From the NCBI RefSeq assembly GCF_029338375.1, contig NZ_CP119805.1, forward strand, positions 366,224 to 430,223: a stretch of 64,000 nt of DNA. The letters are read 5' to 3'. This DNA is from Halorussus lipolyticus (lineage in GTDB: Archaea; Halobacteriota; Halobacteria; Halobacteriales; Haladaptataceae). Made by a program: the position numbers and the translations under genes. Under the pieces are notes generated by a model that was given only the letters and a program-made list of their open reading frames with translations, did not search any database and was not told the DNA's origin. Shown here piece after piece: positions 24,717-34,277 of this stretch. The stretch's first letter is position 1; each line of letters begins with the position of its first letter.

Positions 24717-25466
24717 ATGAAACTCCAGAACTCTTTCATCGCGGCCAGCGGGGTGGGCGAGAAGACCGAGCGCAAACTCTGGCAACAGGGTGTGACTCAC
24801 TGGGACGATTTCGAGGAGGACCTCCTCGGCCCCAAGACCGGCCGGAACGTCCGGGAGTTCATCGACTCTGCGTGGGACCGACTCGACGCCGGGGACGCCG
24901 ACTTCTTCGGCGAGAATCTGCCGAGCGGGAGCCTCTGGCGGGCATACGGTAACTTCGCCGAGGACGCCTGTTTCTTCGACATCGAGACCACCGGCCTCGA
25001 CAGCGCGCGCCACGACGTGACCACGGTCAGCCTCCACCGCGGCGGCGACACCCGGACCTACGTGCAGGGGAAAGACCTCACCGCAGAGGTCCTCCGCGAG
25101 GAGTTCGCCGAGTCGAGCATGCTGGTCTCGTTCAACGGCAAGCGATTCGACCAGCCGTTTCTCGAAGATAGCTTCGACCTCGACGTGACCACGCCACACC
25201 TCGATTTGATGTACACCTGCAAGCAGATGGGTCTCTCGGGCGGCCTGAAGAACGTCGAGCGCGAAATCGGCATCGAGCGCGACGACGAGGACGTGGACGG
25301 GCGCGAGGCGGTCCGGCTCTGGCATCGCTACGACAGAAACGAAGACGACGCCGCGCTCGACAGGTTGGTCACGTACAACCGCGAGGACGCAGAGAACTTG
25401 CGGACGCTCCTCGACCACGTTCACGAGGGACTGCGGGCCGACGTGTTCGAACCGCACCTGCCCTGA
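24717..25466 (+). CDS. DEDD-type ribonuclease H-like exonuclease (YprB-like)
   Basis: 249 residues. The N-terminus resembles a helix-hairpin-helix (SGVGEKTERKLWQQGVTHWDDF). The 3'-5' exonuclease core follows: ExoI CFFDIETTGLDSARHD (Asp-Glu), ExoII LVSFNGKRFDQPFL (Asp), and ExoIII with LVTYNREDAENLRTLL (Asp). All four acidic ligands are present, so it is probably active on DNA or RNA. Family members are single-gene, poorly studied. It lies just before the restriction-modification gene but on the opposite strand. Confidence 0.78.
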   Translation: MKLQNSFIAASGVGEKTERKLWQQGVTHWDDFEEDLLGPKTGRNVREFIDSAWDRLDAGDADFFGENLPSGSLWRAYGNFAEDACFFDIETTGLDSARHDVTTVSLHRGGDTRTYVQGKDLTAEVLREEFAESSMLVSFNGKRFDQPFLEDSFDLDVTTPHLDLMYTCKQMGLSGGLKNVEREIGIERDDEDVDGREAVRLWHRYDRNEDDAALDRLVTYNREDAENLRTLLDHVHEGLRADVFEPHLP

Positions 25467-25582
25467 TTTACACCGAGCGAAGTGGCTCGGGTCGTTTCAG
25501 TCGTCGCAGGCGGACATTATTTGGTTTATTTTAGTATAGATAATTATTTCTTTACCACTTATATAGGATGCTCGAACCCCGG

Positions 25583-28500
25583 TTACTCGGTCCCCACCTC
25601 CTCGTCGTCAATTCCGTAGAGCCGATAGACGATAGCGTCGATAGCGTCCTCCAGTGCTGTGATTCGGTCGTCCAGTTCCTCGGCGCGCTCGCGGACCTCG
25701 CGGTAGCGCGACATCTCGTCCTCTACCGCGTCGGCGTCGGGAAGGGCCATCGCTCGGAGGCGGTCAAGGAGGGAGTTGGTCTTGGTCGCGTTCTCGCGGA
25801 ATCCGGCGAATCCGCCGGCGCGGTCGGCGACGGCGGGGACGAACGCCTCGACCAGCGCGCGCTCGGTCTCGCCCAAATTGGGGAACCGCATCGCTGGCAC
25901 CGGGTCGGTCTCGACGTACCCCCACTGGTCGGTCTCGCGGTCTCCTCGGTCGCCGGAAGCGGGTTTGTACCGCGCGGTAGCGGCCAACTCGAGGCCTCCG
26001 CCCGTCCCCTCTCGAATCTCGACCTCGCCGATTCGGAGGCCCTCGCGGTCGGTCGCCGTCTCGGCCAGCACCGAGTCGCCGACGCCCTCGGCGGGGACGC
26101 TGACCTCGGGGAGCGTCGTCGCCCGGTCCTCGTCGGCCGATTGGACCGCCGACCCGAGATAGTCCACCACGTCGAGGTTCAGGGTCGCTCGCTCGTCGCG
26201 CGCCGTCCGGAGTCGCCGGGTCAGGGTGGCGACTGCTGACTCGGGGTCGGTCTCCTCGATTCGGACCCCTGCGCGTGCCGCGATTTCGGTGGCGTCCACG
26301 TCGGCCGCTTCGGGGTCGGGGACCGGAATCTCCTCGGCGAACATCGGCTTGAACCGGAGGTAGTCGCCGCTGACGTGGGTGCCGCCGTAGACCTGCCGGA
26401 AGTACCTCGCCACGAACGCCGAGTTGAACACCCCGAGGAGATACCGGAGCGAAAGGTCGGACTCGTCGCGCGACCGGACGCTGTAGAGGGTGTTGAGCGC
26501 GAAGTAGCCGTCGTCGTCGTAGACCGCCACCGGCCGGTCGCTGATGTCCCGGACCAGCAGTTTCGCGTCCTCGAAGCAGTCCGGGTCCCGCAGGTCTGCG
26601 TACTCGCCGTCGTCGCGCTCGACCAGCGACTCGTCGTATTTGAGCCACGTCCCGTCCCAGTCGAGGCGGTAGCGACCGACCGATTTGCCGTCCACGACCT
26701 TCCGGCAGTTCTCGGCGTCCCCGGTCTCGTCTGGGTCCTCGCGGTCGTCTACCAGCAGTTTCTCCCGGACGTTGCCGGTGTGGACGCCCTCGGTGAACGT
26801 CACGTGGTCGCCGAGTCGGTCGCACCGGGCCAGCACCTCGGCCGCGGTGTCGGCGAACTCGGCGTCCAAATCTACGGGGAGGACGCGCCCGCCGAGACCG
26901 TCCACCAGCGACTTCTCGATGGCGGTCGCAGGTGCCGCGGTGAGAGCGCGCTCCCCGGCCCGAGACCCCGATTCGGGATGACGAACCTGAATCCCGTCGG
27001 TCTCGCCGTCTGCACTGCCTTTGCCGTAGGTCACGACCACCGGGTAGATGTCGGCGTCGGGGAACACGTCGAGGTTCGAGGCGTCCAGTACCTCCTTTAG
27101 CCCCCAGTCGTCCAGCAGGCGCTCGCGGAGTTCCCGGCCGTAGCCGGTCGTCGTCCACTTGTTCGGCACGACCAGCGAGACGCGCTTGCCGAGGTCACCG
27201 GCGAGTTCCGCGAAGGGGACGTAGAGGTCGTAGGCCCCTTCTGCGGTCCGGTACTCGTCGCGGTAGTACTCCTTCAGGTCGTCGGGCAGGTTCCGACTTC
27301 TGACGTAGGGCGGGTTGCCGACCACGGCGTCGAATCCGGCCTCGGCCTCGTCTTTGGCCGACCCGTCGCCCTCGTAGAAGACTTCGGGGAAGGCGAGCTT
27401 CCAGTGGAAGAAGCCGCGCTCGTCGGCGATTCGCTGGGCGTCCTCGAACCACGATTTCTCGGCGACCGCCTGCCACTCCCGGTCGTCGTCCAGCGCCCGA
27501 CCCATTCGCTCGTAGGCCCCGGAGGGCACGTCGAGGCCGAACCGCTCGGCGGCGTGGACGTTCGCCATCCCGGTCAGTCGCTGGCGCAGGTCGTCGCGCC
27601 GGATTTCGGCGTAGGTGCGCTCCATCCGTTTCACGTCTTCCAGCGTCTCGTTTTCGAGCGCGGCGAACTCCCGGTAGGCGTCCATCAGGTCGCCGATGGC
27701 GTCGGCTCTGGTCGCGCCGAAATCTGCGAGGCTGGCGTTCGGCCCGGTGTCGCGGGCCAACTCCTCGACCTCGGCCACGTCGGTCCCGGCCAGCGAGTCG
27801 CCGCGCTTGAGGTGGTGGTCGAGGAAGGCCAGCGGTTGGTCGGCAGAGAGGGTCCGGAGCCACAGCGACACCTTGGCGAGTTCGACCGCCATCCCGTTGT
27901 CGTCCACGCCGTAGATGCACCGCTGGGCGACCTGCCGACGCGCCCAGTGGATGCCGGGCGCGTCGGGGGTCTTCCCGGATGCGCCGGGAGTCTCACCGGA
28001 CCCGTCGAGGACCTCCTCGGCGTCCTCGACCCTCCCGGCCCGCTTCTGGTAGGCTTCCACCACGGCCCGAGCGAGATACTCGACCGTCTTGACGAGGAAG
28101 TGGCCGCTCCCCATCGCGGGGTCGAGGACGGCGAGGTCGAAGACGCGCTCGGCGAACTCGTCGGCGTAGTCCGGACTCTGGGGGTCCAAGTCCGCCCGAA
28201 TCTCGTCCAGCAGGGGTTCGAGGGTGCGCTCGACGACGTACTCGACCACGAACTCGGGGGTGTAGTACGACCCGGTGGTCTTGCGCTTGCCGGTCTCGGT
28301 GGTGAGGTAGACCTCGCCCGGTTCGACGCGCTCTACGGGTTCGGAGTCGTTCCCGGCGGTTTCGACCTCCTCGGCAGGGACCCACTGCTCGTCGCCGTCG
28401 TCTCGGACCGCGGCGAGCGGTTCGTCGGCCATCTCCAGTTCGTACTCCAGCAGGCCCTCGTAGATGCTCCCGAGGTGGCGCACGTCGAGCGACGAGTAGT

Positions 28501-29779
28501 CCACGAACGCCCGGCCCTCCCTGCGCTCGCTCTCGCGCCGAGTCAGGAGTTCGATGACTTCGGCGAGGTAGGTGTCGCCGACGGCGTTCGAGGCGAGGAA
28601 AGCGGTCGTCGCGCCCGATTCCGGGTCCTCGGGGTCCGTTTTGAACAATCCGCCGTTGTACGCCGGGACGTAGAGGTCGTCGGTCGGGATGCCCCGCGAC
28701 TCGCTCCCGCGGTCTACGAGCGCGAACAGTTCTTCGAGGCGGTCCCAGAGCTTCGTCTGCCACGACTGGTAGATGGGGTTCGGACTGTCCAACTCCTCGG
28801 CGACCCGGCGTTTGAGGGTGTTGAGGCTGTACTGGCGTCGGTAGACCTCGTTGTCGGTGTCCAGCAGGTCCCGGCCGTCGCTCTCGGCGTAGAGGACGAA
28901 GATGAGCCGATAGAGGTAGGTCAGCGACGCCTGATACACCGTATCGAGGTCGTCGCGGGTGAGGGCGTCGTCGTCGGCGCTGTCCACGAACCCCTGCGCC
29001 AGCACCGAGAGGGCCTCGTAGACGTTCTCCCGGAGGTCCTCGCTGAGTTCTTCCGCGAAGACGTTGCTCTCGCGGTGGACGCGCTCCACGAAGGGCCGGT
29101 CCGCGCCGACGTGGGCCGGGACCTCGCCTGCACCGTCCCGGCCGAGGAAGGCCTCCCGCCGGAAGAACAGGTAGAAGTACTTGAACTCCTCGGGGTCGCC
29201 GGTCTCCAGCAGGGTCGGCAGGTCGATTTCGTAGTACGAGTCGAGGCGATGGCTGGTCGGCCCGTAGTAGAGTCGCCACTTCCGGCCGTTGGTCAAGATG
29301 CCTCGCTCGACGCCCGTCGCGTCGAGGTAGACGTGAATCTGATAGCTCGGATTGGTGAAATCGCGCTTGCTCCCGGCGTCGAGCGACCGGTCCCACCGCT
29401 TGGCGTCGGCCACCCCGAGCGCGTCGGCGTGGAACTCCCGACCCTCGTCCCTGCGCTCGAAGGCCCGCTCTCTGGCCCGCTCGCTCCCGAACAGCGTGTA
29501 GTCGGGTCGCAGGCGCTCGCCGCGAATCGGCTCCTCGACGGCGGTGGTCAACCCGAGGGCCTCGAAGACGGGATTCAGCAGGTTCTCGCGCAGTTGTCGC
29601 TCGTTGTACTCCGGCGCGCGGTCGGCCTCCCGCCGATAGCACGCTCGAATCTCGTCGTAGACCGCCCGAACTTCGGCCTCGCCGACCGCCTGCCAGTCCT
29701 CGGTTTCGGGCAGATGCTCGTCGAGGTAGTAGTTCGAGAACAGGTCTCGGTTGGTCCGATAATCGAGTGTCGTGTGCAT
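25583..29779 (-). CDS. Single-chain Type IIG restriction-modification enzyme (Eco57I class)
   Basis: 1398 residues combining nuclease and methyltransferase. N-terminal PD-(D/E)xK-like nuclease: RPDYTLF (about 91-97) and GVADAKRW (about 122-129). A helical region (about 200-500) follows. The amino-methyltransferase carries motif I LDPAMGSGHFLV (about 550) and motif IV NPPYV (about 820), so it is an N6-adenine-type methylase. The C-terminal part (about 1000-1398) should be the target-recognition domain, ending in a coiled-coil-like tail. No separate S or R gene is nearby. AT-rich flanks (25480-25580, 29790-30050) suggest horizontal gain. Recognition sequence unknown. Confidence 0.85.
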   Translation of the reverse strand: MHTTLDYRTNRDLFSNYYLDEHLPETEDWQAVGEAEVRAVYDEIRACYRREADRAPEYNERQLRENLLNPVFEALGLTTAVEEPIRGERLRPDYTLFGSERARERAFERRDEGREFHADALGVADAKRWDRSLDAGSKRDFTNPSYQIHVYLDATGVERGILTNGRKWRLYYGPTSHRLDSYYEIDLPTLLETGDPEEFKYFYLFFRREAFLGRDGAGEVPAHVGADRPFVERVHRESNVFAEELSEDLRENVYEALSVLAQGFVDSADDDALTRDDLDTVYQASLTYLYRLIFVLYAESDGRDLLDTDNEVYRRQYSLNTLKRRVAEELDSPNPIYQSWQTKLWDRLEELFALVDRGSESRGIPTDDLYVPAYNGGLFKTDPEDPESGATTAFLASNAVGDTYLAEVIELLTRRESERREGRAFVDYSSLDVRHLGSIYEGLLEYELEMADEPLAAVRDDGDEQWVPAEEVETAGNDSEPVERVEPGEVYLTTETGKRKTTGSYYTPEFVVEYVVERTLEPLLDEIRADLDPQSPDYADEFAERVFDLAVLDPAMGSGHFLVKTVEYLARAVVEAYQKRAGRVEDAEEVLDGSGETPGASGKTPDAPGIHWARRQVAQRCIYGVDDNGMAVELAKVSLWLRTLSADQPLAFLDHHLKRGDSLAGTDVAEVEELARDTGPNASLADFGATRADAIGDLMDAYREFAALENETLEDVKRMERTYAEIRRDDLRQRLTGMANVHAAERFGLDVPSGAYERMGRALDDDREWQAVAEKSWFEDAQRIADERGFFHWKLAFPEVFYEGDGSAKDEAEAGFDAVVGNPPYVRSRNLPDDLKEYYRDEYRTAEGAYDLYVPFAELAGDLGKRVSLVVPNKWTTTGYGRELRERLLDDWGLKEVLDASNLDVFPDADIYPVVVTYGKGSADGETDGIQVRHPESGSRAGERALTAAPATAIEKSLVDGLGGRVLPVDLDAEFADTAAEVLARCDRLGDHVTFTEGVHTGNVREKLLVDDREDPDETGDAENCRKVVDGKSVGRYRLDWDGTWLKYDESLVERDDGEYADLRDPDCFEDAKLLVRDISDRPVAVYDDDGYFALNTLYSVRSRDESDLSLRYLLGVFNSAFVARYFRQVYGGTHVSGDYLRFKPMFAEEIPVPDPEAADVDATEIAARAGVRIEETDPESAVATLTRRLRTARDERATLNLDVVDYLGSAVQSADEDRATTLPEVSVPAEGVGDSVLAETATDREGLRIGEVEIREGTGGGLELAATARYKPASGDRGDRETDQWGYVETDPVPAMRFPNLGETERALVEAFVPAVADRAGGFAGFRENATKTNSLLDRLRAMALPDADAVEDEMSRYREVRERAEELDDRITALEDAIDAIVYRLYGIDDEEVGTE

Positions 29780-30069
29780 AGTTTCTGAGTATTCGACCCG
29801 AAATTATTCTAGCTCTGAGGTATCCAACTAAAATACCTTGTCATTTATTTCTCTAACGGGCCGGAAAGTCGGCGCAAAGCGCGCTACGACCGGGATTCTG
29901 GAAACCGCCTCGTACTTTTAAAATCCCTGACTACAACGGGTCGATTTGAAGCGTCGTGGCCTCGAAACGGTCGCCGCTCGACCGTTTTCAGACATATCTA
30001 TATAAATGCTAAAAATAGCATTTTATTTCTAAAAGAATCGTGCAGTTATCCAATCCGGACGACCGGTCG
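29780..30069. other. AT-rich intergenic region with perfect hairpin
   Basis: 290 bases upstream of the restriction-modification gene. AAATGCTA (30004-30011), AAAA loop, TAGCATTT (30016-30023) form a perfect 8-bp hairpin. It could be a terminator for the small gene at 30070 (minus strand) or a binding site controlling the restriction gene. Stretches such as ATTATTCTAGC near 29800-29812 may be promoter sequence. No gene seen. Confidence 0.45.
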
Positions 30070-30264
30070 CTACGCGCCGCCGCCGCCGTCAGGCAACCGG
30101 GAGACCCGGACGCGGGGAAGCGACCCGAACAGGCGTTCGACGTCCTCGTCGGTCACTCGCTCGCAGTCCGAGGAGACCGGTTGCGTCTCGCTCTCGGAAC
30201 TCTCGTCGGTCTCTCTCGGCGCGTCCTCGCTCGGGGATTCGCCGGCGGCGTCGCGGGTAGCCAT
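30070..30264 (-). CDS. Small acidic hypothetical protein
   Basis: 64 residues, very Ser/Glu/Asp-rich N-terminus (ATRDAAGESPSEDAPRETDE) followed by a short ordered-looking end (VTDEDVERLFGSLPRVRVS). Composition is typical of a haloarchaeal protein. The single Cys is not part of a motif. No close functional link to its neighbours. Confidence 0.45.
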   Translation of the reverse strand: MATRDAAGESPSEDAPRETDESSESETQPVSSDCERVTDEDVERLFGSLPRVRVSRLPDGGGGA

Positions 30265-30378
30265 ACCGGTCCCACGGACGCTATCGCCTTGAAACCCGAT
30301 TCCGACCGCTTCGGACCGCTACCGGTCGCTCCCGACCGGTCCGTGACGGACCCGACCGCTACCGAGGACTACCGAGGC

Positions 30379-31089
30379 CTACGAATACGTCGCCCGCAGG
30401 TGGCCCAGCACGTCGCCGACCAGCGCGCTGTCGTAGGTCCAGAACCCCTCGAACTCGTTGAGGCCGCGCTCCGCCGCGACGAGCGCGCCGTCGCTCTCTC
30501 CGGGGGCGTCGAAGACGACGAACCACGAGTCCCGAATCTCCGGCGTGTCGTCGGCGTGGACCGTCAACCAGTCGGGTTCCGGCGGTTCCCAGTCGCCGAC
30601 GCCGTAGACGTGAATCTCGACGCCCCGGTCCGCGATTCGGGAGTAGAGGTCCCACTGGTCGCGCAGGAGCGAGAGGCGCTGGAACCCGGCGTGGAGTTCC
30701 CCGCTGGCCTCGCGCCACGCCTGCTCCTCGATTTCCCGCGAGGCCAGAATCATCCGGCGCTTCCCGTAGGCGGTGAACGTGGTGTCGCTGACGTGCTTGA
30801 GAACGTCCGGCACGTGGGTCTCCTCGAAGTCCGTCGCGTCGAGGAGACCGGCCTGAAACGTCACCGCGCGCCGGAGTTTCGTGAGGTCCGCGGCCGCCAG
30901 AAACGCCCCGCCGTCGTGGAGGACCGCGAAGTCGTCCGGTCCCTCGGGCGCGGTAGCCTCCTCGACGCTCACGTTCTGGACCTCGAAGTGATTCCGGAGG
31001 TCCTCGACGGCCGACGACTCCTCGGCGTCGTACACCGTCAGCGTCCGCTCGGTTCCGGTCACGTCGGCGATGATGGACGAAAGCGTCAT
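30379..31089 (-). CDS. DICT sensory-domain protein
   Basis: 236 residues from the ATG at 31089 (MTLSSIIADVTGTERTLTVY). Matches the haloarchaeal DICT domain layout: FAVLHDGGAFLAAADLTKLRRAV, then a REIEEQAWREASGELHAGFQRLS helix, and EIHVYGVGDWEPPEP. DICT domains are thought to sense light- or ligand-linked signals next to regulators. There is no output domain in this protein, so it probably partners with another. A 4-residue longer start is possible. Confidence 0.7.
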   Translation of the reverse strand: MTLSSIIADVTGTERTLTVYDAEESSAVEDLRNHFEVQNVSVEEATAPEGPDDFAVLHDGGAFLAAADLTKLRRAVTFQAGLLDATDFEETHVPDVLKHVSDTTFTAYGKRRMILASREIEEQAWREASGELHAGFQRLSLLRDQWDLYSRIADRGVEIHVYGVGDWEPPEPDWLTVHADDTPEIRDSWFVVFDAPGESDGALVAAERGLNEFEGFWTYDSALVGDVLGHLRATYS

Positions 31090-31201
31090 TCGATGTTCCA
31101 ACTTCCACCTTATCGGAGAGGTGTTAAAAGTGACACGACTCGTCGCTGACCGGATTTCCCCAAGCGACAGCTATTACATTCCACTGTCCTAAGACCCGCA
31201 T

Positions 31202-32257
31202 ATGACCACGGGAATCGTTCTGCTCAACTTCGGAGAACCGGCCGAACCGACCCGAGAGAACGTCGTCGATTACCTCGAACGAATCTTCCTCAACAACGCC
31301 TCGCTCGAGGAGGCCGACACCGAAGAGGAGAAGCGACAGCGCGCCCGCCAACTCGCCGAGCGCCGCGCCCCCGGTCTCATCGAGGAGTACGAGGAAATCG
31401 GCGGTTCGCCGCTCAACCCCCAAGCCGAGGCCCAAGCCGACGCGCTGGAGGCCGAACTCACCGACCGTGGTTACGACGTGGAGACCTACCTCGGGATGCA
31501 GTTCACCGAACCCTTCGTCTCCGACGCCGTGGAATCCGCCCACGCAGACGACGTGGACCAACTCGTCGGCCTGCCGGTCTACCCCCTCTGCGGGGCCTCC
31601 ACGACCGTCGCCGCCAACGAGGACCTCCGCGAGGCGGTCGAGTCCCGCGACTGGGACGTGCCGGTCGCCGAAATCACGGGCTGGCACCGCCACCCCCTCT
31701 ACAACGAGATTCGCGCTGAGAACGTCCGCCGGTTCGCCGACGCCCACGGCCTCGACCTGCACGACGACGGGACCGAACTGGTCTACTCGGCACACGGCAC
31801 GCCCCGACACTATCTCGACGAGGGGAGTCGCTACGACATGTACGTCGAGGAGTTCTGCGAAGTCGTCGGCCGAAAACTCGGCGTCGATGGCTACTCGCTG
31901 GGCTACCAGAACCACGAGAACCGCGACATCCCGTGGACCGAACCCGAAGTCGAGGACGTCATCGAGGACCTCGGCGACGAGGAGGGCATCGACCGCGTGG
32001 TGGTCGAACCGATTAGCTTCATGCACGAACAGAGCGAGACCCTCTCGGAACTGGACGACGAACTCCGCGAGGAGGCCGAGGAGGTCGGTCTCGACTTCTA
32101 TCGCGTCCCGGTTCCCCACGACGACGACCGATTCAAGTCGGTGCTGGGCGACCTCGCCGAACCCTTCGTCGGCGAGTTCGACCCCGGTTACTACCAGTTC
32201 CGTGAGTGCCAGTGTTCGGACTCGCCCGGCGCGATGTGCCTGAACGCACCAAGATGA
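31202..32257 (+). CDS. hemH: Ferrochelatase (HemH/CpfC)
   Basis: Inserts Fe2+ into a porphyrin. 351 residues. N-terminal IVLLNFGEPAEP; catalytic His in LVYSAHGTP (about residue 199); and the conserved Glu in FMHEQSETLSELD (about 274). The C-terminus has CQCSDSPGAMCLN (about 336-348), whose three Cys could be a cluster or metal site as in some ferrochelatases. Its stop overlaps the start of the protoporphyrinogen/coproporphyrinogen oxidase gene by four bases, so the two enzymes are translationally linked. A GCTATTACATT box about 30 bases upstream supports the start. Confidence 0.92.
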   Translation: MTTGIVLLNFGEPAEPTRENVVDYLERIFLNNASLEEADTEEEKRQRARQLAERRAPGLIEEYEEIGGSPLNPQAEAQADALEAELTDRGYDVETYLGMQFTEPFVSDAVESAHADDVDQLVGLPVYPLCGASTTVAANEDLREAVESRDWDVPVAEITGWHRHPLYNEIRAENVRRFADAHGLDLHDDGTELVYSAHGTPRHYLDEGSRYDMYVEEFCEVVGRKLGVDGYSLGYQNHENRDIPWTEPEVEDVIEDLGDEEGIDRVVVEPISFMHEQSETLSELDDELREEAEEVGLDFYRVPVPHDDDRFKSVLGDLAEPFVGEFDPGYYQFRECQCSDSPGAMCLNAPR

Positions 32258-33591
32258 CGGACACCGACACCGCGGACGACCAGACGCCCCGTGTCGGCAT
32301 CGTCGGCGGCGGCATCACCGGCCTCTCGCTGGCCCACTACCTCGCCGACCGCGGCGTCGAGTTCACGCTGTTCGAGGCTGGCCCCGAACCCGGCGGCGTC
32401 GTCCGGAGCGAGCGCGTCGATGGCTACCTGCTGGAGTGGGGTCCACAGCGCGCCCGCAGGACCGACCGCATCGACGGCCTGATTTCGGACCTCGGTCTCG
32501 AAAGCGAGGTCCGGACCGCCGACCCGGACCTGCCCATCTGCGTCTACGCCGACGGCGCGATTCGGCCCGCGCCCTTCTCGGTCGAGGAATTCGGCGACAC
32601 CGACCTGCTGTCGGCCGAGGCCAAGCGCGAAGTCCTCGCGGAACCCTACACCGACCCGGCCAATCCCGAGGAAACCGCCGCCGAGATGTTCACCCGGAAG
32701 TTCGGCGAGGAGACGTATCGGAACCTCCTCGGTCCGCTGTTCGGCGGCATCTACGGTTCCGACCCTGCCGAGATGCCGGTGGGCCACGCGCTGTCGGGCC
32801 TCCTGAAGTTGGAGCAACGCGACGGAAGCCTCCTGAAGGCCGCAATCAACCGCGCCGAGGGCGGCCGCGACACTCCGCCGGCCATCTCGTTCGACGAGGG
32901 GCTTCAGCGCCTCCCCGAGGCGCTGGCCGAGGAGTACGTCGATTCGATTCGCTTCGAGACGCCCGTGACCGCGGTTCGAGAGGGAGCGTCGGGCGATTCC
33001 GCGACCTACGAACTGGAGACGCCGGAGGGGTCCGAGAAGTTCGACCGCGTGGTCCTGACCACGCCTGCGGACCTGACTGCTGACCTCGTGGCCGACCTCG
33101 CGCCCTCCTCGGCCGAGGCCCTCCGCGAGTTGAACTACAACCCCCTCGCCATGGTCTACCTCCGGGCGGACCTCGCGGCCGACGCGGACCCGGACGTGGA
33201 CCCCGACGCGCTGGGCTATCAGGTCGGGTTCGACGCCGACCTCCGGACCCTCGGGGTCTCGTGGAACGACAGCATGTTCGGGAGAGGAGTCTACACCGCC
33301 TTCCTCGGCGGGATGCACGACCCCGAAATTCTGGACGAGAGCGAGGAGACGATGGGAGACATCGCGGCCTCTGAGTTCGAGCAAGTGACGGGGGCACCTG
33401 CGGAAGTGGTCGCAGTCAACCACCTTCGGCGCGGGTTCCCGGCCTACGACACGTCGTGGGAGGCAGTCGAGCGCGTCGAGATGCCCGAGGGCGTCCGACT
33501 GGCGACGAACTACACGTCCCGGATGGGTCTCCCGAGTCGGATTCGAGAGGCCGAGTCGCTGGCCGACGAGTTGGCCGACGCGCTGGACTGA
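32254..33591 (+). CDS. hemG: Protoporphyrinogen/coproporphyrinogen oxidase, FAD-dependent (HemY/CgoX type)
   Basis: 445 residues from the ATG at 32254, overlapping the hemH stop. FAD-binding Rossmann motif VGIVGGGITGLSLAHYLADRG and the amine-oxidase-like pattern FEAGPEPGGVVRSERVDGYLLEWGPQ, then LLGPLFGGIYGSDPAEMPV. The C-terminal GFPAYDTSWEAV is typical of the oxygen-dependent family. It makes the porphyrin that the adjacent ferrochelatase uses. Whether it acts on coproporphyrinogen (CPD route) or protoporphyrinogen cannot be read from the sequence. The name hemY/cgoX would also be correct. Confidence 0.88.
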   Translation: MTDTDTADDQTPRVGIVGGGITGLSLAHYLADRGVEFTLFEAGPEPGGVVRSERVDGYLLEWGPQRARRTDRIDGLISDLGLESEVRTADPDLPICVYADGAIRPAPFSVEEFGDTDLLSAEAKREVLAEPYTDPANPEETAAEMFTRKFGEETYRNLLGPLFGGIYGSDPAEMPVGHALSGLLKLEQRDGSLLKAAINRAEGGRDTPPAISFDEGLQRLPEALAEEYVDSIRFETPVTAVREGASGDSATYELETPEGSEKFDRVVLTTPADLTADLVADLAPSSAEALRELNYNPLAMVYLRADLAADADPDVDPDALGYQVGFDADLRTLGVSWNDSMFGRGVYTAFLGGMHDPEILDESEETMGDIAASEFEQVTGAPAEVVAVNHLRRGFPAYDTSWEAVERVEMPEGVRLATNYTSRMGLPSRIREAESLADELADALD

Positions 33592-33865
33592 CCGCCTCCC
33601 GGCCTCCGATTTTGATGTAAACTCTTGCGACTCCCCGTAGTGTCGATTCTATCACGAAAAATCCGGTCTCGATGAGACACCATCCCAAATCGCCGCTCTA
33701 TAGGAATCTTTACTACAGACTGAGTTAGTATTTCTGAACGCGAACACCCCGCCGTTCGGTCCCTCCCGGACGTTCCGCTCCTCCGGGCCGATTCTCCCGG
33801 TCTCCGAGTCGGTTCCCGCGGACGCTCCGGCCCGGTCCTCGGTGGGGGTTTCCACCTCTCCAACC

Positions 33866-34228
33866 ATGTGGCAAGATACTGTCATCCTCGCCGGTAGCAT
33901 CGTTGCGATAGCAAGCCTCTTTCCGACCCTGCTGGACGAGAACGCCTCGGTCCCCCTCTCGACTAGCGTCCCGACCTTGGTCGTCCTCTCCGGGCAGGGG
34001 GTCGCGTTCTACACGCTCGACTTGCTGGGGTCGGCGGTCGGCGCGCTCGCCGGGTTCGTCGTCTGGAGTCTCATCGCCTACTTCAAATCGCCCGACGACG
34101 CCGGCCTCGTTCCCGCCGACTTGGGTCTCGATTTCGACTTCGGTTCCGACGACCCGCCCGCGGGCGATTCGACCCCCGCCGCCGAAACGGGGACCCACCA
34201 GTCCGGTCACGCGCCCCGCGCCGACTGA
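33866..34228 (+). CDS. Small membrane protein
   Basis: 120 residues from the ATG at 33866 (MWQDTVILAGSIVAIASL). About three hydrophobic segments: residues 4-20, one around LVVLSGQGVAFYTLDL, and VGALAGFVVWSLIAYF. These are followed by an acidic, Pro-rich cytoplasmic tail (DFDFGSDDPPAGDS). Lies between hemG and hemE, convergent with hemE; no known function. A longer start 24 bases upstream is possible. The 274-base gap before it (33592-33865) holds nothing recognisable. Confidence 0.6.
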   Translation: MWQDTVILAGSIVAIASLFPTLLDENASVPLSTSVPTLVVLSGQGVAFYTLDLLGSAVGALAGFVVWSLIAYFKSPDDAGLVPADLGLDFDFGSDDPPAGDSTPAAETGTHQSGHAPRAD

Positions 34229-34277
34229 AACCGATTCGCCGATTCGATTCAATCCGCCGATTCGATTCCCGACCGCG

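Noticed and set aside
27404..29788. 794-codon plus-strand ORF
   Set aside because: It is antisense to the restriction-modification gene; its composition follows from the GC-rich codons of the real gene and it has no recognisable domain.
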